The position numbers and the translations under genes were made by a program. A stretch of DNA of 8,429 nucleotides from positions 1-8,429 of the forward strand of contig JAGWUG010000027.1 in NCBI GenBank assembly GCA_028868555.1. The letters run 5' to 3'. How positions within the stretch are numbered: position 1 is the first letter of the stretch; every line of letters begins with the position of its first letter. Below the pieces are notes generated by a model. It saw only the letters and a program-made list of their open reading frames with translations, made no database searches and had not been told where the DNA came from. The DNA is from Actinomycetales bacterium (GTDB lineage Bacteria; Actinomycetota; Actinomycetes; Actinomycetales; Microbacteriaceae). Positions 8,104 through 8,429 of the stretch are shown piece by piece.

Positions 8104-8429
8104 CTATCCCTGTACCGCGGCTGGATCCATCCAGATGGCTTCCCAGATGTTTCCGTTTAGATCCTCGAAGCCCCACTGCAGCATGAAACCGTGGTCAACC
8201 TGCGCCTTGTAGTTACGGGCGCCCAGGGCGAAGGCCTTCTCGCAGTGCGCGATGACCTCTTCGCGAGAGTCAAAGGTGAGAGACAGGATTGTGGTTACCG
8301 CCTGCTTCGGGTCACCGACTGGCTTGTCCAGGAAGGTGTTCAGGAACTCCGGCTTTACCAACATTGCAAAGATGGTGTCGCTGATGACCATGCAGAGGGC
8401 CTTGTCATCGGAGAACTGCTCATTGAAGC
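8104..8429 (-). CDS. VOC-superfamily (glyoxalase-like) protein, 5' end outside window
   Basis: The frame is open to the right edge (107 full codons), so the ATG at 8391 is internal: the residues before it (FNEQFSDDKALC) continue the family pattern into MVISDTIFAMLVKPEFLNTF. Other signatures are LTFDSREEVIAHCEKAFALGA and the C-terminal DHGFMLQWGFEDLNGNIWEAIWMDPAAV region, with candidate metal ligands His (in DHGF) and Glu (in IWEA), as in VOC enzymes such as glyoxalase I and bleomycin-resistance-type proteins. The N-terminal quarter, which would hold another ligand, is missing, so the activity cannot be assigned. Its stop (8104-8106) is one base from the GTG of the transferase gene, indicating an operon. 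Close relatives are usually annotated only as VOC family or putative lactoylglutathione lyase. Confidence 0.85.
   Translation of the reverse strand, partial: FNEQFSDDKALCMVISDTIFAMLVKPEFLNTFLDKPVGDPKQAVTTILSLTFDSREEVIAHCEKAFALGARNYKAQVDHGFMLQWGFEDLNGNIWEAIWMDPAAVQG

Overview
The window is about 8.4 kb of moderately GC-rich bacterial chromosome. The proteins are actinobacterial in character: the NrdE, NrdF and NrdI sequences and the class Ib operon order all fit, and lysine is written almost only as AAG. The best guess is Actinomycetota, probably Microbacteriaceae-like (perhaps the small-genome freshwater/marine 'Luna' type). That placement is an inference from protein resemblance, not a demonstrated result. 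I see no insertion sequence, phage gene, CRISPR array, tRNA or rRNA.

Layout, left to right: (1) the 3' part of pyrE (orotate phosphoribosyltransferase) ends at 389 and is closed by a strong hairpin terminator at 406-433. (2) A 308-base non-coding stretch (390-697) follows. It carries a 13-bp palindrome, two NrdR-box-like operators whose centres are exactly 31 bp apart, and a leader of about 150 nt with small hairpins and an imperfect direct repeat. (3) The plus-strand operon nrdH-nrdI-nrdE-nrdF-mntH (698-5722) is tightly packed: gaps are 27 nt or less, nrdI and nrdE probably overlap, and nrdF and mntH overlap by 20 nt. (4) A lipoprotein of the DUF3048/YerB family (5771-6859) follows after 48 nt, possibly from its own leaderless promoter. 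(5) On the minus strand, reading toward it, are a VOC/glyoxalase-family gene (5' end outside the window) and, one base later, a CDP-glycerol glycerophosphotransferase-like gene. The 3' end of the latter overlaps the DUF3048 gene by 53 bp.

How the genes fit together: nrdE and nrdF encode the catalytic and radical subunits of a class Ib ribonucleotide reductase. NrdH is its dedicated glutaredoxin-like reductant, and NrdI is the flavodoxin that activates the Mn(II)2 form of NrdF. The last gene, mntH, encodes an Nramp manganese importer whose start codon lies inside nrdF. The operon therefore appears to package the enzyme, its reductant, its cofactor activator and its metal supply in one transcript under NrdR control. 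The points most worth a second look are the nrdF-mntH translational coupling, the paired NrdR sites, the uncharacterised nrdH leader, and nrdI, whose codon usage (7 of 8 lysines AAA, 4 of 7 arginines AGA/AGG) is sharply unlike every neighbour. Nothing here is clearly a new kind of system; it is mainly core metabolism with several notable arrangements.
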